Under the pieces are notes generated by a model. The model was not told the DNA's origin and searched no databases. It saw only the letters and a program-made list of their open reading frames with translations. From the NCBI RefSeq assembly GCF_001598295.1, contig NZ_BCYR01000017.1, forward strand, positions 20,747-84,746: 64,000 nucleotides of DNA, read 5' to 3'. Positions 28,607 to 40,951 of this stretch are shown piece by piece. The first letter of the stretch is position 1; the number at the start of each line of letters is the position of its first letter. The DNA comes from Klebsiella ornithinolytica NBRC 105727 = ATCC 31898. GTDB lineage: Bacteria > Pseudomonadota > Gammaproteobacteria > Enterobacterales > Enterobacteriaceae. Made by a program: the position numbers and the translations under genes.

Positions 28607-29992
28607 TTATTCCGTCGTTTTATCGACATTTCCATGTCGACCGAGACCAAACACCTTATAAATAAGCGTCACGAGGGCCAGGAAAAGTATTCCGACGAAC
28701 AGCGACATACGGGTGTCGTCATTAAAGCCCATGCCGATCAGCACACAAACCAGAAACGCCATCGTGAAATAGTTCGCCCACGGGAACAGCAGCGAACGGA
28801 ACGGGTGGCTGGCCATCTCCTTCTGATGCGCACGGCGAAAACGCAGCTGACTAATCAGAATCACAAACCACGGCACCATGCCCGGCAGTACGCTTGCGCT
28901 ATAGACATAGACGAAGACCCGCTGCGGATTGGGAATAATATAGTTCAGGCAGGAGCCAATCAGCAGAATCAGAATCGACAGCGCGACGCCCACGGCCGGT
29001 ACGCCATTGCGCGAAACTTTCGCCATCGCCGCAGGCAGCTGCCGGTTGCGCGCCAGCGCGTAGAGCATACGACCGCAGCTATACATCCCGCTATTACAGC
29101 CGGAAAGCGCCGCCGTCAGCACCACAAAGTTGATAATACCCGCCGCCGCAGTAATACCGATTTTCGCAAAGGTCAGGACGAACGGACTGCCGCCGGAACC
29201 AATTTGATTCCACGGGAAAATCGTGACAATCACGAAAATCGCGCCCACATAAAAAATCAGGATACGCCACAGAACCTTACCCACCGCGCTGCGCAGCGTG
29301 ACCTGCGGATTCTTCGCCTCACCGGCGGTGATGCCGATAAGTTCAACGCCCTGATAGGAGGCCACCACGATACACAGCGCCGTCAGGAACCCTTTCCAGC
29401 CGCCGGCAAAGAAGCCGCCGTGCTCGGTCAGGTTGCCAAAGCCGATAGAGTGCCCACCATTACCAAAGCCAAAGAAAATAACCCCCAGCCCGACGACAAT
29501 CATCACAATGATGGTGGTGACCTTTATCATCGCGAACCAGAATTCGATCTCACCGTACAGGCGTACTGCGGCCAGGTTTGCCAGCGCCACCAGCCCGACG
29601 GCAATAAGCGCCGGTATCCATTGCGCCATATCCGGGAACCAGAACTGTACATACACCCCGATAGCCGTAATCTCCGAGATCCCGACCGCCATCCACATAA
29701 ACCAGTATGACCAGGCGGTAAGATAGCCGAAAAACGGGCTCATATAGCGGTGTGCGTAAACGGCGAATGAACCGGTCACCGGCTCAAGGAACAGCATTTC
29801 GCCCATTGAGCGCATGATAAAGAAGACAAATAAACCGGCGATAATATACGCCAGCAGGACCGAAGGACCGGCCCACTTCAGCGTGCTTGCCGCCCCCATA
29901 AACAAACCCACGCCAATCGTCCCGCCAAGGGCGATAAGCTCAATGTGTCTGGCCTCCAGTCCGCGCTGGAGTTCCGCTTTTTTCTCTGTCAT
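28607..29992 (-). CDS. yifK: Amino-acid permease YifK (threonine/serine transporter ThrP)
   Basis: APC-superfamily inner-membrane symporter with about 12 transmembrane segments. The signature [14 protein letters not shown] lies near residue 25 and [11 protein letters not shown] near 235. The frame is open 19 codons upstream, but [16 protein letters not shown] at 29992 has AGAGG before it and gives 461 residues, as in E. coli, where the protein imports threonine and serine. Lies directly upstream of the tRNA operon with no terminator visible between, so read-through is possible. Confidence 0.94.
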   Translation of the reverse strand: MTEKKAELQRGLEARHIELIALGGTIGVGLFMGAASTLKWAGPSVLLAYIIAGLFVFFIMRSMGEMLFLEPVTGSFAVYAHRYMSPFFGYLTAWSYWFMWMAVGISEITAIGVYVQFWFPDMAQWIPALIAVGLVALANLAAVRLYGEIEFWFAMIKVTTIIVMIVVGLGVIFFGFGNGGHSIGFGNLTEHGGFFAGGWKGFLTALCIVVASYQGVELIGITAGEAKNPQVTLRSAVGKVLWRILIFYVGAIFVIVTIFPWNQIGSGGSPFVLTFAKIGITAAAGIINFVVLTAALSGCNSGMYSCGRMLYALARNRQLPAAMAKVSRNGVPAVGVALSILILLIGSCLNYIIPNPQRVFVYVYSASVLPGMVPWFVILISQLRFRRAHQKEMASHPFRSLLFPWANYFTMAFLVCVLIGMGFNDDTRMSLFVGILFLALVTLIYKVFGLGRHGNVDKTTE

Positions 29993-30000
29993 ATAACCTC

Positions 30001-30009
30001 TTGTGTTTG
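30001..30009 (-). promoter_or_regulatory. CA-rich candidate GcvB target site before yifK
   Basis: The yifK leader reads CAAACACAA immediately before its SD (AGAGG). GcvB uses a G/U-rich segment to pair with such CA-rich sites near ribosome binding sites of amino-acid transporter mRNAs, and yifK is a reported target in Salmonella. The remaining 5' region up to 30332 (340 nt) shows no ORF that I can support. Confidence 0.5.
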
Positions 30010-30274
30010 CCCTGCTTCCGGTTTTTGTTCCTCGCCCCTCGAACGGCACGCCTGATGGCCAGCCTCACACCTTCCCGTAGCACAGCGATTCATGCCGCCG
30101 GGGAGTGACAGGTTTGCCATGGCGCGACCTGCGAATGGTCTTGCCCATATACCGGTTATTTTTATTAATGAATGAAAGGAAATGTTCTTGCCTGCACGAC
30201 GGCACACGCTGCGCGCCGCGCATTAAGCATGCGAATGGTTAATGAATTTTCAGGAAATGGCAAATAAAGTATCA

Positions 30275-30316
30275 GGCGAGTTACTGTAGTAAACACAATA
30301 CGTACGTAAACTCGCC
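30275..30316. other. Inverted repeat between wecG and yifK
   Basis: GGCGAGTT at 30275-30282 and AACTCGCC at 30309-30316 can pair across a 26-nt loop, 17 nt after the wecG stop. No T-run follows, so it may be an inefficient end of the ECA transcript or an operator of yifK. Confidence 0.35.
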
Positions 30317-30332
30317 AGTTTGCAGTGGAATA

Positions 30333-31073
30333 TCAGAGCTGACCGGTATAATACCAACGTAAATATCGCAGCAGGCGAATCTGTCTTTTAATCCGGCTCG
30401 GCTGAGAGACCAAACGATAGAACCACTCCAGCCCCAGGTTCTGCCAGAATTTTGGCGCCCGGTGGACATGGCCGGTGAACACATCGTAGGTGCCGCCAAC
30501 CCCCATATACAGCGCCTGCGGATAGACCTCCCGGCAGTCGCGCATCAGGATCTCCTGACGCGGTGAGCCCATCGCCACGGTCACGATTTTCGCACCGCTA
30601 TCGCGAATACGCTCGAACAACGCCTGGCGCCGATCGGCAGCGAAATACCCATCCTGACTGCCGACAATATTGACCTTCCAGCGGGCACGCAGCTGCGCCT
30701 CCGTCTGTGCCAACACCTCCGGCTTGCCGCCAACCAGAAAAACCGGGGTCCCCTGTGCGCCCGCCCGTTCCATCAGCGCTTCCCAGAGGTCAGCGCCCGC
30801 CACGCGCGATACCTGCGCCTGAGGATATTTTTTACGTAATGAACGCACCACGCTAATGCCGTCGGCATATTTAAACTCAGCCGCTTCAATCAGCGCCCGA
30901 ACTTCGGGATCGTCCTCGACTGCCAACATCTTTTCGGCGTTGATTGCCACCAGCGTTCCCTGGCGGATAGTGCCGTCCGCATACAGATAGTCCAGAGCGT
31001 GCTGCATATTGCGCCAACCAATGAGTTGTAACCCTCTCAGCAGATACAACGGCGCAGAAATAGTCTCAGTCAT
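30333..31073 (-). CDS. wecG: UDP-ManNAcA transferase WecG (ECA lipid II synthase)
   Basis: Adds N-acetyl-mannosaminuronic acid to lipid I of the enterobacterial common antigen, at the cytosolic face of the inner membrane. WecG/TagA/CpsF family: [38 protein letters not shown] and [12 protein letters not shown]. Two starts are possible; [14 protein letters not shown] at 31073 has AAGGA at ideal distance and gives the E. coli length of 246. Last gene of the ECA cluster. Confidence 0.95.
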   Translation of the reverse strand: MTETISAPLYLLRGLQLIGWRNMQHALDYLYADGTIRQGTLVAINAEKMLAVEDDPEVRALIEAAEFKYADGISVVRSLRKKYPQAQVSRVAGADLWEALMERAGAQGTPVFLVGGKPEVLAQTEAQLRARWKVNIVGSQDGYFAADRRQALFERIRDSGAKIVTVAMGSPRQEILMRDCREVYPQALYMGVGGTYDVFTGHVHRAPKFWQNLGLEWFYRLVSQPSRIKRQIRLLRYLRWYYTGQL

Positions 31074-31081
31074 GTCCATCC

Positions 31082-32431
31082 TTATCTGACCTGAGGTTGC
31101 GAAAGCGGTTTAACCCGCCGGTGAATCAGTCCCGCGCTATCCAGGAACCAGTACAGCAATTTCGCCGCCAGTAAGCAGATACCAAAGATCACGAGGAAAA
31201 ACACCACGCGGGAGCCAAATGAGTCCAGCCCTTCGCGCGCCAGCACTATCATGTTGAAGATAGCGCCAAAACAGAAACTGTGCAGAATAGCCGCTTTATA
31301 ACGGTTACTCTCGCGGTTACCCAGCTCATACAGCCAGTCAAACCACTTAATAATCAGTCCGACCGCCACCGCACCCAGCGGAACAAACCAGATCCCCCCC
31401 ATCACCACCAGCGAGCCGATCAGCGTCGGCGAGATTGCCAGGCCGGAGTGGTTATTCAGCACTTCCCAGGTAAAGTAGTTAGCGGTATTGAGCACCATCG
31501 ATGGTCGGCTATGCCACATCCAGCTGGGGATAAAGACGTAGAAATCCCTGATCATCGGCGCCAGCCCCTGGAAGGCAATCTTGTCGTAGTTTTGCAGCAG
31601 CAGCGCCAGATTTTCCCACGGCGAAAACGTATCGCGGGTCAAATAGAGGAAGGTATAAAACGCTTCATCGCCGCTGACGTTCATGCCATAGCGCTTAAGC
31701 GCCAGCCAGAACATTCCCACGATGCCCAGGACGCCAGCCGCCGCCAGCATCCACAGGCTGATCCAGCCGCGAATAATGCCGATAAACAGGAAAATGGCGA
31801 AAGCGATAATGATATTCGCGCGGGTCCCGCCGACGATGGCATAGGTCAGCAGCCCAAACGCCACGGTGCTGAGCAGGAAGAATATCCACGCCTTATAATC
31901 CTGGCGCAGGAAATAGACCACCAGCATCGCCGGGATAAAGAAATAGAAAAAGCGCTTCAGCGCCACGCCGGAGACTTCGGCAGAGAAGATCTGACTGTAG
32001 GAGTTGAGCTTAAACAGCAGGAAGCCATTGTGGGCAAAGAAAATCCCGACGCACAGCAGCGCCAGGCCCAGCAGAATGATCCATGCCAGATGCGTTTCCA
32101 CGCGGTTCATCGTAAAGAGCGGCCGCCGCTGGCTGTCGTGCGTGGCCGAACGCAGACGCGTTTTATAGGTCACGTAATAGACCGCATAGAAACAGACCGA
32201 CACCAGTAAGGTTTGCAACAGCACATCCGGCGGAGCAACGCTGACATCAAAGCGGAACACCAGGATACTGGTCAGCGGGAAACCAAAGAAGAAAGTCAGC
32301 AGAAACAGCAACGAGAAGAACACATTGAAGTTAAAGCGCACGCGGCGAAACTCAAAATACGTCGCGGTGGCGATAAACAGCGTTGACAGCAGCCAGACCA
32401 CCAGCAGCCCGCAAAATTGCATTAATGTCAT
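31082..32431 (-). CDS. wzyE: ECA polymerase WzyE
   Basis: Polytopic inner-membrane polymerase (about 11 transmembrane segments) that joins ECA trisaccharide repeats on the periplasmic side. 449 residues against 450 in E. coli, with the conserved loops [14 protein letters not shown] and [19 protein letters not shown]. Starts inside the wecF stop region (4-nt overlap). Confidence 0.95.
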   Translation of the reverse strand: MTLMQFCGLLVVWLLSTLFIATATYFEFRRVRFNFNVFFSLLFLLTFFFGFPLTSILVFRFDVSVAPPDVLLQTLLVSVCFYAVYYVTYKTRLRSATHDSQRRPLFTMNRVETHLAWIILLGLALLCVGIFFAHNGFLLFKLNSYSQIFSAEVSGVALKRFFYFFIPAMLVVYFLRQDYKAWIFFLLSTVAFGLLTYAIVGGTRANIIIAFAIFLFIGIIRGWISLWMLAAAGVLGIVGMFWLALKRYGMNVSGDEAFYTFLYLTRDTFSPWENLALLLQNYDKIAFQGLAPMIRDFYVFIPSWMWHSRPSMVLNTANYFTWEVLNNHSGLAISPTLIGSLVVMGGIWFVPLGAVAVGLIIKWFDWLYELGNRESNRYKAAILHSFCFGAIFNMIVLAREGLDSFGSRVVFFLVIFGICLLAAKLLYWFLDSAGLIHRRVKPLSQPQVR

Positions 32432-33507
32432 GCGTTGACCCCCGCGGCAATCTGCAATGCCTGCTGCCAGCCCGCCAGGTAGTTCGGCCGGAAGAAAGCA
32501 ATCTGGTTCTTATCAACGCTTGCCAGCTGACGCTGGGCTTCACGCACCACGGCAACATCCAGCGCATCGCCGGTAAACAGCACCGGAATATTCTGCTCCG
32601 TCATATCCTGCCAGAACGGGTTTTCCCGGTTCAGCACGCAGGGTATCCCTGCCTGAATTAATAAACATAGTGTGCCGATGCCCTGCTGGCGAGCAAACAG
32701 GAAATAGCCCAGATCGCAGCGGCGCAGCAGATTCAGATAATCAGGAAACGCCAGCTTCTCACTGAGAATCTGCAGGTGCGTGGCGCTAAATAGCGCAGCG
32801 CCCGCTTCACGGACCTCGTTAATATAGTCCGTATTGTTTTCCGGATACCCCATCGGCACGATCACGTTTACCGTATCGCCAAATTGCTGATGGATAGCGC
32901 GCAGCGCCGCAATATGCTCATTACTGCGGTCACCCGAGTTCCCGACCAGAATCGTCAGCGTCTCGGCGTGCGGTGCGCTATCGGCCAGCGAATTGAGCGC
33001 CGGATCCATGCGCGTCGGAAAATAGAGCAGTTCGCCGGGCACGCGCGGATGACGGCGAGCAAACCAGCTGAGATCGCCCCGGGTGGCAAAAACGCGCCCG
33101 ACCCGGCCCTGGGCAAGACGCCGCAGCGGATAGAACAGGCGAAACTTCAGGCTGGACGAATTTTCATACAGATCGGCACCCCAGATATGCCAGTTAAACT
33201 GGGCAGGACGAATCCCCCCGCTCAACAGCGCCAGCCACAGCCCGGTATTAAACTGGCCGTGGAAGAAAAAGCGCTGTTGGCGATCGGCTTTTGCCAGAGC
33301 TATCACCGCCTGTGCCAGGGATTTTTTTCCGGGATAACAGGTGACAGACAAGGCCGGACAGGCCTCGCGCACTCCCGTTGCATCACCGACGACCATAAAC
33401 CTACGCGCCTGCTCGTCATGGACGGCCAGCTCGTCGTTAAAGAACCGCAACACGGTCTGGTTGTGGTGTGGGATATCCGATCCCAGTACATGTATCAGTG
33501 CTGTCAT
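32428..33507 (-). CDS. wecF: TDP-Fuc4NAc transferase WecF (ECA lipid III synthase)
   Basis: Adds the third sugar, 4-acetamido-4,6-dideoxygalactose, to ECA lipid II. GT56 family, 359 residues, as in E. coli. Recognisable stretches: [18 protein letters not shown] at the N terminus, [12 protein letters not shown] and [14 protein letters not shown]. Overlaps wzxE upstream and wzyE downstream by 4 nt each. Confidence 0.95.
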   Translation of the reverse strand: MTALIHVLGSDIPHHNQTVLRFFNDELAVHDEQARRFMVVGDATGVREACPALSVTCYPGKKSLAQAVIALAKADRQQRFFFHGQFNTGLWLALLSGGIRPAQFNWHIWGADLYENSSSLKFRLFYPLRRLAQGRVGRVFATRGDLSWFARRHPRVPGELLYFPTRMDPALNSLADSAPHAETLTILVGNSGDRSNEHIAALRAIHQQFGDTVNVIVPMGYPENNTDYINEVREAGAALFSATHLQILSEKLAFPDYLNLLRRCDLGYFLFARQQGIGTLCLLIQAGIPCVLNRENPFWQDMTEQNIPVLFTGDALDVAVVREAQRQLASVDKNQIAFFRPNYLAGWQQALQIAAGVNA

Positions 33508-34754
33508 GCCCGTTTACGCCAGAGTAAAAATACGCCACTACAGAGGGCGAAATAAACAATATACGTAGCCATATACGCCTGCGCTGCGCCAATCGCGCCG
33601 TGCGCCGGGATCAGCCAGTGCGAGAATGCGGTCAACAGCGTGAACTGGCTGATTTCCGTGAGTATATAAAAACGCAGCGACGCTTTCGCAATCACCAGAT
33701 AGCCATAAACATAGGCGCCGACCTTCAGCACATCGCCGACCAGTTGCCAGGCAAACAGGTCGCGCATCGCCGTAAAGCGGTCAGAAAACAGCAGCCAGAT
33801 GGCAAAGTCGCGCAGTAGCCAGACGGTTAAGCTCGCCACTGCCACCGCCGGCAGGACAAATTTTAATGATTTGCCGATCTCACGGGTAATCTCTGATTTG
33901 GCCGTCAATCGGGAGAGCGTAGGCAGCAGGTAGACGCTAAACGATGCGGTGATAAACTGCAGGTAGGCATCGGAAATGCTGCTGACCCCTTGCCAGATCC
34001 CAACCGCCTCCCAGTCATAATGCTCCGCCAGCAGGTTACGCATCATCACGTAAGCCACCGGCAGCGTCACCGAGGTAATCAGCGCCATCAGGGTAAATTT
34101 GGAAAGCTGTCCCGCAAGGCCGTTATCCCAACGCGGACGCAGTGCGCTGAGCGGGATTGTCCCGCGCCGCCATAGCACGATTGCCGCCGGGATCACCACC
34201 AGCGCCGGCACCAGCGCCAGCCCGAGCAGCGCCCCCTGATAGCCCGCGAAGCGATAGCAGGCGTAATAGGCCACGACACCAATCAGGCTACCGGCGATCA
34301 GCGACAGGGCATTACCCGCCGCATCGCGAAAACCTTTCATCAAGGCCAGCAGCAGGTTTGCCCAGGCAATGCCCATCTGCACCAGCGCCACCAGCCGCAC
34401 CAGCCCCTGATAGTGCGTGTGGCCGAACAGCCCCTGGCTGACCGGCGCGGCCGCCAGCAGAAAGACCAGCGCCAGCAGCGTTGAGAAGCCAAGCACCATC
34501 GCTGAGGAGGTGCCGACGACCTTATTCAGCTGCTGGCGATCGTCATGATGCTGCGCGACCAGTTTGGTGACGCCGTTGAAAATACCGGCGCCCGCCAGTA
34601 CGCCAAGCACGGTCACCAGCTGGCGAAAGTTACCGGCCTGACCCACCCCTGCCGGGCCAAAGGAGACAGCCAGTAGTTTAACCACCAGCAGTCCGGCCCC
34701 AATTTTGACCAGCGTGGACGCGGCGGTCCACAGTGAAGCTTTAGCCAGCGACAT
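33504..34754 (-). CDS. wzxE: ECA lipid III flippase WzxE
   Basis: Inner-membrane polysaccharide flippase with about 12 transmembrane segments that moves the undecaprenyl-linked trisaccharide to the periplasmic face. 416 residues; [20 protein letters not shown] near the N terminus is typical of the family. Begins 1 nt after the wecE stop. Confidence 0.95.
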   Translation of the reverse strand: MSLAKASLWTAASTLVKIGAGLLVVKLLAVSFGPAGVGQAGNFRQLVTVLGVLAGAGIFNGVTKLVAQHHDDRQQLNKVVGTSSAMVLGFSTLLALVFLLAAAPVSQGLFGHTHYQGLVRLVALVQMGIAWANLLLALMKGFRDAAGNALSLIAGSLIGVVAYYACYRFAGYQGALLGLALVPALVVIPAAIVLWRRGTIPLSALRPRWDNGLAGQLSKFTLMALITSVTLPVAYVMMRNLLAEHYDWEAVGIWQGVSSISDAYLQFITASFSVYLLPTLSRLTAKSEITREIGKSLKFVLPAVAVASLTVWLLRDFAIWLLFSDRFTAMRDLFAWQLVGDVLKVGAYVYGYLVIAKASLRFYILTEISQFTLLTAFSHWLIPAHGAIGAAQAYMATYIVYFALCSGVFLLWRKRA

Positions 34755-34755
34755 A

Positions 34756-35886
34756 TCAGGAGAAATAGCTCAGCAGCGAATTAATCACCGTACGCTGATT
34801 GGCTGACGACAGGTTATAGAACAGCGGCAGGCGCAGCAGACGTTCGCTCTCCTGGGTGGTATGACGATCGTCACCGCGGAATTCGCCAAAGTGCTCCCCC
34901 GCCGGGCAGCTATGCAGCGGAATGTAGTGGAACACGGCCAGAATTTCGGCCTCTTTTAGCCAGGCGATCAGGTTACTGCGATCGTCAATATCGCGCAGCT
35001 TAATATAAAACATGTGCGCGTTGTGCCCGCAGTCGGCCGGAATGACCGGCAGATCGATGCGACCGGCCCGTGCCAGTGGCAGCAGCGCATCATAATAGCG
35101 CTGCCAGAGCGTTAAACGTTGCTGGTTAATCTGTTCCGCCGCTTCCAGCTGCGCCCACAGATATGCCGCCTGCAGGTCAGACATCAGATAGCTGGAGCCG
35201 ATATCGCGCCAGGTGTATTTATCCACCAGCCCGCGGAAGAACTGGCTACGGTTGGTCCCTTTTTCGCGGATAATTTCCGCACGATCGATCAGCTTACGAT
35301 CGTTAACCAGCGTCGCGCCACCTTCACCACCGGCAGTATAATTTTTGGTTTCATGGAAACTGAAACAGCCGATATGGCCGATCGTGCCCAGCGCTCGCCC
35401 TTTGTAAGTCGACATGACGCCCTGCGCGGCATCTTCCACCACGAACAGATTGTACTTGCTGGCAAGGGCCATGATGGTGTCCATCTCGCAGGCCACGCCG
35501 GCATAGTGTACCGGCACAATAGCGCGGGTTTTCTCAGTGATTGCCGCTTCAATTTTGGTTTCATCGATATTCATCGTATCACGACGAATATCGACAAAGA
35601 CGATTTTCGCCCCGCGCAATACAAAGGCGTTGGCGGTGGAGACGAAGGTATAGCTCGGCATAATCACTTCATCGCCCGGCTGGATATCCAGCAGCAGCGC
35701 GGCCATTTCCAGCGAAGCGGTGCAGGAAGGCGTCAACAGTGCTTTGGCAGTCCCGAACCGCTGCTCCATCCACTGCTGGCAGCGGCGGGTAAATCCGCCG
35801 TCGCCGCACAGTTTTCCGCTGTCCATCGCGGATTGCATATAATCAAGCTCGGTTCCCACCACCGGCGGTGCGTTAAATGGAATCAT
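34756..35886 (-). CDS. wecE: dTDP-4-amino-4,6-dideoxygalactose transaminase WecE
   Basis: PLP enzyme that makes dTDP-Fuc4N for ECA. DegT/DnrJ/EryC1 family with the PLP lysine in SFHETKNYTAGGEGG (about residue 181) and VVEDAAQGV before it. The frame extends 15 codons upstream; the start MIPFNAPPVVGTEL at 35886 (second of two adjacent ATGs) has AGGTG at the right spacing and gives 376 residues, as in E. coli. Confidence 0.96.
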   Translation of the reverse strand: MIPFNAPPVVGTELDYMQSAMDSGKLCGDGGFTRRCQQWMEQRFGTAKALLTPSCTASLEMAALLLDIQPGDEVIMPSYTFVSTANAFVLRGAKIVFVDIRRDTMNIDETKIEAAITEKTRAIVPVHYAGVACEMDTIMALASKYNLFVVEDAAQGVMSTYKGRALGTIGHIGCFSFHETKNYTAGGEGGATLVNDRKLIDRAEIIREKGTNRSQFFRGLVDKYTWRDIGSSYLMSDLQAAYLWAQLEAAEQINQQRLTLWQRYYDALLPLARAGRIDLPVIPADCGHNAHMFYIKLRDIDDRSNLIAWLKEAEILAVFHYIPLHSCPAGEHFGEFRGDDRHTTQESERLLRLPLFYNLSSANQRTVINSLLSYFS

Positions 35887-35890
35887 CATG

Positions 35891-36565
35891 TCACCTGTAT
35901 AACCAGTACGCGGTGTTTTCCACATTCGCACCGCTGAGAATATAACGTTTAAGCGCGGCGGTGTTCCCCATCTGGGTTGCCACCCGCAGTGTAGACAGCC
36001 CGCGGAGTTCGGCCCAATGCCGTGCGGCCTGTATCAGTTCAGCACCCGCGCCGCGACCGGCCAGCAGGCCGATTCGGGCATCCGTCTCATTGAGCTGACG
36101 CAGTGAAACAAAAGCGCGAATGTCGCCATCGGCGGCGCGAAAAATCAGACACTGGTTATCGAAGGTTCCCCGCACCGCGTTTTCAATCCATTGGGCGTAG
36201 AAACGGCCGCTGGCATCGGCAGCATACCAGGGCGCGCGGAAGCGGCTTTGCGCAAAGGCCTGCGCCGCCAGCTCGCGCAGTCGTGGAATCTCTGCCGCCG
36301 TAGCCACTTCACAGCCCGCATCGGCAGACCGACCGACCGGCAGTGCCAGATCGACTTCGCCTTCTACGAGCTGGAAACCCAGCTGCTGTAGCGCATCCAG
36401 CCGCACGCCATCATCCGCCGCAATCTTCGCCTGCAAACGCGTCCAGCCGGCCAGCGCCTGAGCCGTCAGCGGCGGGGCATCATCGCCAAAGCGCACAATC
36501 GCGCTCTGGATGCCGAAGAAGCGATTTTCCCACTCCAGGGGTTCAATACTGGCGCGGGCGAACAC
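35891..36565 (-). CDS. wecD: dTDP-fucosamine acetyltransferase WecD
   Basis: GNAT-fold enzyme that acetylates dTDP-Fuc4N. The acetyl-CoA loop is [12 protein letters not shown] and the C terminus [14 protein letters not shown]...YWLYR is conserved. I start at GTG 36565 ([18 protein letters not shown]), which has GGATC upstream and gives 224 residues, as in E. coli. An ATG nine codons earlier is possible but unsupported. The start overlaps the end of rffH by 23 nt. Confidence 0.92.
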   Translation of the reverse strand: MFARASIEPLEWENRFFGIQSAIVRFGDDAPPLTAQALAGWTRLQAKIAADDGVRLDALQQLGFQLVEGEVDLALPVGRSADAGCEVATAAEIPRLRELAAQAFAQSRFRAPWYAADASGRFYAQWIENAVRGTFDNQCLIFRAADGDIRAFVSLRQLNETDARIGLLAGRGAGAELIQAARHWAELRGLSTLRVATQMGNTAALKRYILSGANVENTAYWLYR

Positions 36566-37424
36566 GGACAAGATCCAGTAAGTATTGGCCATAGCCGGTT
36601 TTTTCCAGACGTTTGGCTGCCCGCTTCACGCCGTCATCATCCAACCAACCGTTGCGCCAGCCAATTTCTTCAAGACAGGCAATTTTGAAGCCCTGACGCT
36701 TTTCCACCGTTTGAACGAACATACTGGCCTCGATCAGGCTATCGTGCGTACCGGTGTCCAGCCATGCAAAACCACGCCCAAGAAGCTCAACGGTCAGCGC
36801 ACCATCCTCCAGATACATCTGGTTGATACTGGTAATTTCCAGCTCGCCACGCGATGACGGTTTCACCTGCTTCGCATATTCAGCAACTTTGCCATCATAG
36901 AAGTAGAGACCCGTTACCGCCCAGTTAGATTTGGGATTCTGCGGTTTTTCTTCCAGAGAAAGCGCGCGAAAATTATCGTCGAACTCCACTACGCCAAAAC
37001 GCTCTGGATCCATGACCTGATACCCAAATACCGTCGCACCTTGAGTACGCGACGCGACGCTGCGTAGCTTAGGACTGAAGCTTTGGCCAAAGAAGATATT
37101 ATCACCCAGCACCAGACAAGAGGGTTCACCATTAAGGAACTCTTCTCCGAGGATAAAGGCCTGCGCCAGGCCATCCGGGCTTGGTTGCACGGCATAATGC
37201 AGCTGAATACCGAATTCTTCCCCATCGCCGAGCAGGCGCTGAAAATCACGTTGATCCTCAGGCGTGGTGATCACCAGAATCTCACGAATACCGGCCAGCA
37301 TCAGCACCGAAAGCGGATAGTAAATCATCGGCTTATCGTAGACAGGCAACAGCTGCTTTGACACTCCGCGGGTAATTGGATGCAAACGGGTGCCCGAACC
37401 ACCTGCCAGAATAATACCTTTCAT
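36543..37424 (-). CDS. rffH: Glucose-1-phosphate thymidylyltransferase RffH
   Basis: Makes dTDP-glucose for the ECA fucosamine branch. Nucleotidyltransferase signature [19 protein letters not shown] near the N terminus, [14 protein letters not shown], and metal-binding VLGDNIFFG. 293 residues, as in E. coli. Good SD (GAGAG) before the ATG. Confidence 0.96.
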   Translation of the reverse strand: MKGIILAGGSGTRLHPITRGVSKQLLPVYDKPMIYYPLSVLMLAGIREILVITTPEDQRDFQRLLGDGEEFGIQLHYAVQPSPDGLAQAFILGEEFLNGEPSCLVLGDNIFFGQSFSPKLRSVASRTQGATVFGYQVMDPERFGVVEFDDNFRALSLEEKPQNPKSNWAVTGLYFYDGKVAEYAKQVKPSSRGELEITSINQMYLEDGALTVELLGRGFAWLDTGTHDSLIEASMFVQTVEKRQGFKIACLEEIGWRNGWLDDDGVKRAAKRLEKTGYGQYLLDLVRVRPRQY

Positions 37425-37441
37425 TGTTCTCTCCCGGGCGT

Positions 37442-38509
37442 TCAGGCCTGCAGTCCCAGACGCTCACCTTGATAGCTACCGTCCAGAACCTGCTGCCACC
37501 AGGTTTCATTTGTCAGGTACCACTGAACCGTTTTGCGCATACCGCTGGCAAAAGTCTCATCCGGTGTCCAGCCTAGTTCAGTTTCAATTTTCGACGCATC
37601 GATGGCATAGCGAAGATCGTGGCCAGGGCGATCGGCGACAAAGGTGATGAGATCGCGATAGTGCGCCACGCCATTCGGCTTGTGCGGTGCCAGCTCTTCC
37701 AGCAGATCGCAAATGGTTTCCACTACCTCAATATTCTTACGCTCGTTGTGCCCACCGATATTGTAAGTTTCGCCCGACTTACCGCGTGTCGCCACCAGGT
37801 ACAGTGCTCTGGCGTGATCTTCAACGTACAGCCAGTCGCGAATTTGCTGGCCATTGCCATAAACCGACAGCGGCTTGCCTGCCAGCGCATTGAGGATGGT
37901 AAGCGGAATCAGCTTCTCTGGGAAATGATACGGTCCATAGTTATTTGAACAATTCGTGATCAGCGCTGGCAGGCCATAGGTGCGCTGCCATGCGCGCACC
38001 AGATGATCACTGCTGGCTTTAGAAGCGGAATAAGGACTACTAGGCGCATAAGGCGTCATTTCGGTAAAAAACGCGCCGCTATCGTGAAGATCGCCATATA
38101 CCTCGTCTGTCGAAATATGGTGGAAGCGAAACGCCGATTTTTTCTCATCGTCAGCCCCATTCCAGTAAGCACGTGCGGCCTCCAGCAGCGTATAGGTCCC
38201 GACGATATTGGTTTCAATAAACGCCGCCGGACCGTCAATGGAGCGATCGACATGACTTTCAGCCGCAAGGTGCATCACGATGTCGGGCTGGTAGCGGCAA
38301 AAAATGCGATCGAGTTCAGTTCGATCACAAATATCCACTTGTTCAAAAGCAAATCGGGCATCCTGGGCAACAGGAGACAGTGATTGTAAATTACCGGCAT
38401 AGGTCAACTTATCAACGACGACGACCGTGTCAGAAGTTGCGTGAATGATTTCGCGAACAACCGCTGAGCCAATAAACCCGGCCCCACCGGTGACCAGAAC
38501 CGTACTCAC
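37442..38509 (-). CDS. rffG: dTDP-glucose 4,6-dehydratase RffG
   Basis: Rossmann-fold short-chain dehydrogenase: NAD motif [13 protein letters not shown], catalytic STDEVYGDL and [10 protein letters not shown]. The start codon GTG at 38509 overlaps the wecC stop as GTGA and is preceded by AGGGG; it gives 355 residues, as in E. coli. Another GTG two codons upstream (38515) is possible. Confidence 0.95.
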   Translation of the reverse strand: MSTVLVTGGAGFIGSAVVREIIHATSDTVVVVDKLTYAGNLQSLSPVAQDARFAFEQVDICDRTELDRIFCRYQPDIVMHLAAESHVDRSIDGPAAFIETNIVGTYTLLEAARAYWNGADDEKKSAFRFHHISTDEVYGDLHDSGAFFTEMTPYAPSSPYSASKASSDHLVRAWQRTYGLPALITNCSNNYGPYHFPEKLIPLTILNALAGKPLSVYGNGQQIRDWLYVEDHARALYLVATRGKSGETYNIGGHNERKNIEVVETICDLLEELAPHKPNGVAHYRDLITFVADRPGHDLRYAIDASKIETELGWTPDETFASGMRKTVQWYLTNETWWQQVLDGSYQGERLGLQA

Positions 38510-39768
38510 CGCCACACCCCTTTGGTATCGACAATATAATCCTGCGTCACACTATCGCCGCTGATGGCTTTAAACTCGTGATGGTCAACCAGCATCACCA
38601 GCACATCGGCGTTCGCCAATGCGTCATCCAGCAAGGCCAGCGTACACAGACCGTCAAGTTTCGCCGGAAGCTGGTGAATATTGGGTTCCACGACCAGCGT
38701 TTCACCGCTGTGCCAGCGGGCGATTTGCATAGCGATCGACATCGCCGGGCTTTCGCGTAAATCGTCGATATTCGGCTTAAAAGCCAGGCCAAAACAGGCG
38801 ATCTTCAGCTCGCTGGCGCGTTTATTACTGGCGGCCAGACAATCGGCGACCCGGGCTTTGACCTGCTCGATAACCCAGTCAGGTTTATGGTCGTTAACTT
38901 CACGGGCGGTGCGAATCAGCCGCGCCTGCTGCGGATTTTGCGCCACGATGAACCACGGGTCGACGGCGATGCAGTGTCCTCCTACCCCAGGTCCCGGCTG
39001 CAGAATATTCACGCGCGGATGACGGTTCGCCAGGCGAATCAGCTCCCAGACGTTAATGTCCTGCTCAGCGCAGATCAGCGACAGCTCGTTCGCAAACGCA
39101 ATGTTAACGTCGCGGAAGCTGTTTTCGGTCAGCTTACACATCTCGGCGGTGCGGGAGTTGGTGACCACGCATTCGCCTTCGAGAAAAATTTTATACAGCT
39201 CGCTGGCGCGGGCGGAGCAAACCGGCGACATACCGCCGATAACGCGGTCGTTTTTAATCAGCTCGACCATGACCTGGCCTGGCAACACGCGCTCCGGGCA
39301 GTAGGCAATATTGACATCCGCCGCTTCACCAGCCTGCTGCGGGAAGCTCAGGTCCGGGCGCATTTCAGCGAGCCACGCGGCCATTTGCTCCGTCGAACCA
39401 ACCGGAGAAGTGGACTCCAGAATCACCAGCGCCCCCTTCTTCAGCACTGGCGCAATGGATTTTGCCGCCGACTCGACGAAGACCATATCCGGTTCATGCA
39501 GATCTTTGAACGGGGTGGGTACGGCAATCAGGTATGCATCTGCCGCAACCGGCTCGGTCGTCGCACATAAATAGCCCTGCTCAACCGCCGTTTTGACCAC
39601 GCTCGCCAGATCCGGCTCTACAATATGAATCTCGCCACGGTTAATGGTCTCCACGGCATGTTGATTGATATCAACGCCGACCACCCGCTTTTGCCGGGAG
39701 GCGAACGCGGCAGCGGTTGGCAGGCCAATATATCCAAGGCCAATCACTGAAATGGTAGAAAAACTCAT
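38506..39768 (-). CDS. wecC: UDP-ManNAc dehydrogenase WecC
   Basis: Oxidises UDP-N-acetylmannosamine to the uronic acid donor for ECA. NAD-binding [17 protein letters not shown] at the N terminus, active-site Cys in [16 protein letters not shown] (about residue 266 onward), and [15 protein letters not shown]. 420 residues. 4-nt overlaps with wecB and rffG. Confidence 0.96.
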   Translation of the reverse strand: MSFSTISVIGLGYIGLPTAAAFASRQKRVVGVDINQHAVETINRGEIHIVEPDLASVVKTAVEQGYLCATTEPVAADAYLIAVPTPFKDLHEPDMVFVESAAKSIAPVLKKGALVILESTSPVGSTEQMAAWLAEMRPDLSFPQQAGEAADVNIAYCPERVLPGQVMVELIKNDRVIGGMSPVCSARASELYKIFLEGECVVTNSRTAEMCKLTENSFRDVNIAFANELSLICAEQDINVWELIRLANRHPRVNILQPGPGVGGHCIAVDPWFIVAQNPQQARLIRTAREVNDHKPDWVIEQVKARVADCLAASNKRASELKIACFGLAFKPNIDDLRESPAMSIAMQIARWHSGETLVVEPNIHQLPAKLDGLCTLALLDDALANADVLVMLVDHHEFKAISGDSVTQDYIVDTKGVWR

Positions 39769-40895
39769 AGCGTTACCTGATTATTTTTAAGTGCGGACAA
39801 AATACGGCGACATGCCTGACCATCGCCGTAAGGATTATGCGCCCGGCTCATTGCCTGATACGCGGCATCATCCTGCAGCAAATGCGTGACTTCAGCGACG
39901 ATACGCTGGCTGTCGGTCCCGACCAGACGCACGGTACCTGCGGCAATCGCCTCCGGGCGCTCCGTCATCTCACGCATCACCAGTACCGGTTTCCCTAACG
40001 ATGGCGCCTCCTCCTGAATACCGCCGGAGTCGGTGAGGATCAGCCATGCGCGATCCATCAACCAGACAAACGGCAGATAATCCTGCGGTTCAATCAACAT
40101 CACGTTATCGACATGACCGAGAATACGGTTCACCGGCTCGCTGACGTTCGGGTTCAGGTGCACCGGGTACACAATCTGGACATCGGGATTGCTGGCGGCG
40201 ATTTCTGCCAGCGCGTGGCAAATTTGCTCAAACCCGCGGCCAAAGCTTTCCCGGCGGTGGCCGGTGACCAGAATCATCTTCTTGCCGTTCGCCAGGAAAG
40301 GGTAGCGCTGCATCAGTACGTTACGCAGCGCCTCATCGCCCAGCACCCGGTCGCGAACCCAGAACAACGCATCAATGACCGTATTGCCGGTGACCGTGAT
40401 ATGGCCATCGGTGATATTTTCGCGGAGCAGATTCTGCCGCGAGGTTTCTGTCGGGGCAAAGTGGTAGGTTGCCAGATGTCCGGTCAGCGTACGGTTCCCC
40501 TCTTCCGGCCACGGCGAGCTCAGATCGCCGGTTCGCAACCCCGCTTCGACGTGTCCGACCGGGATACGCTGATAGAACGCGGCCAGACTTGCAGCCATCG
40601 TCGTCGTGGTATCGCCGTGAACCAGCACAACGTCCGGTTTGAACGATTCCAGCACCGGTTTTAACCCTTCGAGGATACGGCAGGTGATTTCCGTCAGGCC
40701 CTGACCTGGCTGCATAATATTGAGGTCGTAATCCGGCACAATAGAAAAAAGTTTCAACACCTGGTCGAGCATCTCCCGATGCTGCGCCGTGACGCAAACT
40801 TTCGCCTCAAAGTGAGGATCTTTTGCCAGCGCATGAACCAGAGGTGCCATTTTGATGGCTTCGGGTCTGGTGCCAAATACCGTTAGTACTTTCAC
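39765..40895 (-). CDS. wecB: UDP-GlcNAc 2-epimerase WecB
   Basis: Supplies UDP-ManNAc for ECA. N terminus [17 protein letters not shown], then [29 protein letters not shown] and [19 protein letters not shown], all typical of the hydrolysing-type epimerase family. 376 residues, as in E. coli. 56 nt after wzzE. Confidence 0.97.
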   Translation of the reverse strand: MKVLTVFGTRPEAIKMAPLVHALAKDPHFEAKVCVTAQHREMLDQVLKLFSIVPDYDLNIMQPGQGLTEITCRILEGLKPVLESFKPDVVLVHGDTTTTMAASLAAFYQRIPVGHVEAGLRTGDLSSPWPEEGNRTLTGHLATYHFAPTETSRQNLLRENITDGHITVTGNTVIDALFWVRDRVLGDEALRNVLMQRYPFLANGKKMILVTGHRRESFGRGFEQICHALAEIAASNPDVQIVYPVHLNPNVSEPVNRILGHVDNVMLIEPQDYLPFVWLMDRAWLILTDSGGIQEEAPSLGKPVLVMREMTERPEAIAAGTVRLVGTDSQRIVAEVTHLLQDDAAYQAMSRAHNPYGDGQACRRILSALKNNQVTL

Positions 40896-40951
40896 ATCGA
40901 TTCTCTTCGATTAGGTGATGAAGTTGATTAATGCTTCATCACAGGCCGCAT

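Noticed and set aside
28580..29710. A 376-codon open frame on the plus strand opposite yifK
   Set aside because: Complement of codons for hydrophobic residues gives a His/Asn/Gln/Arg-rich chain; no SD and no family.
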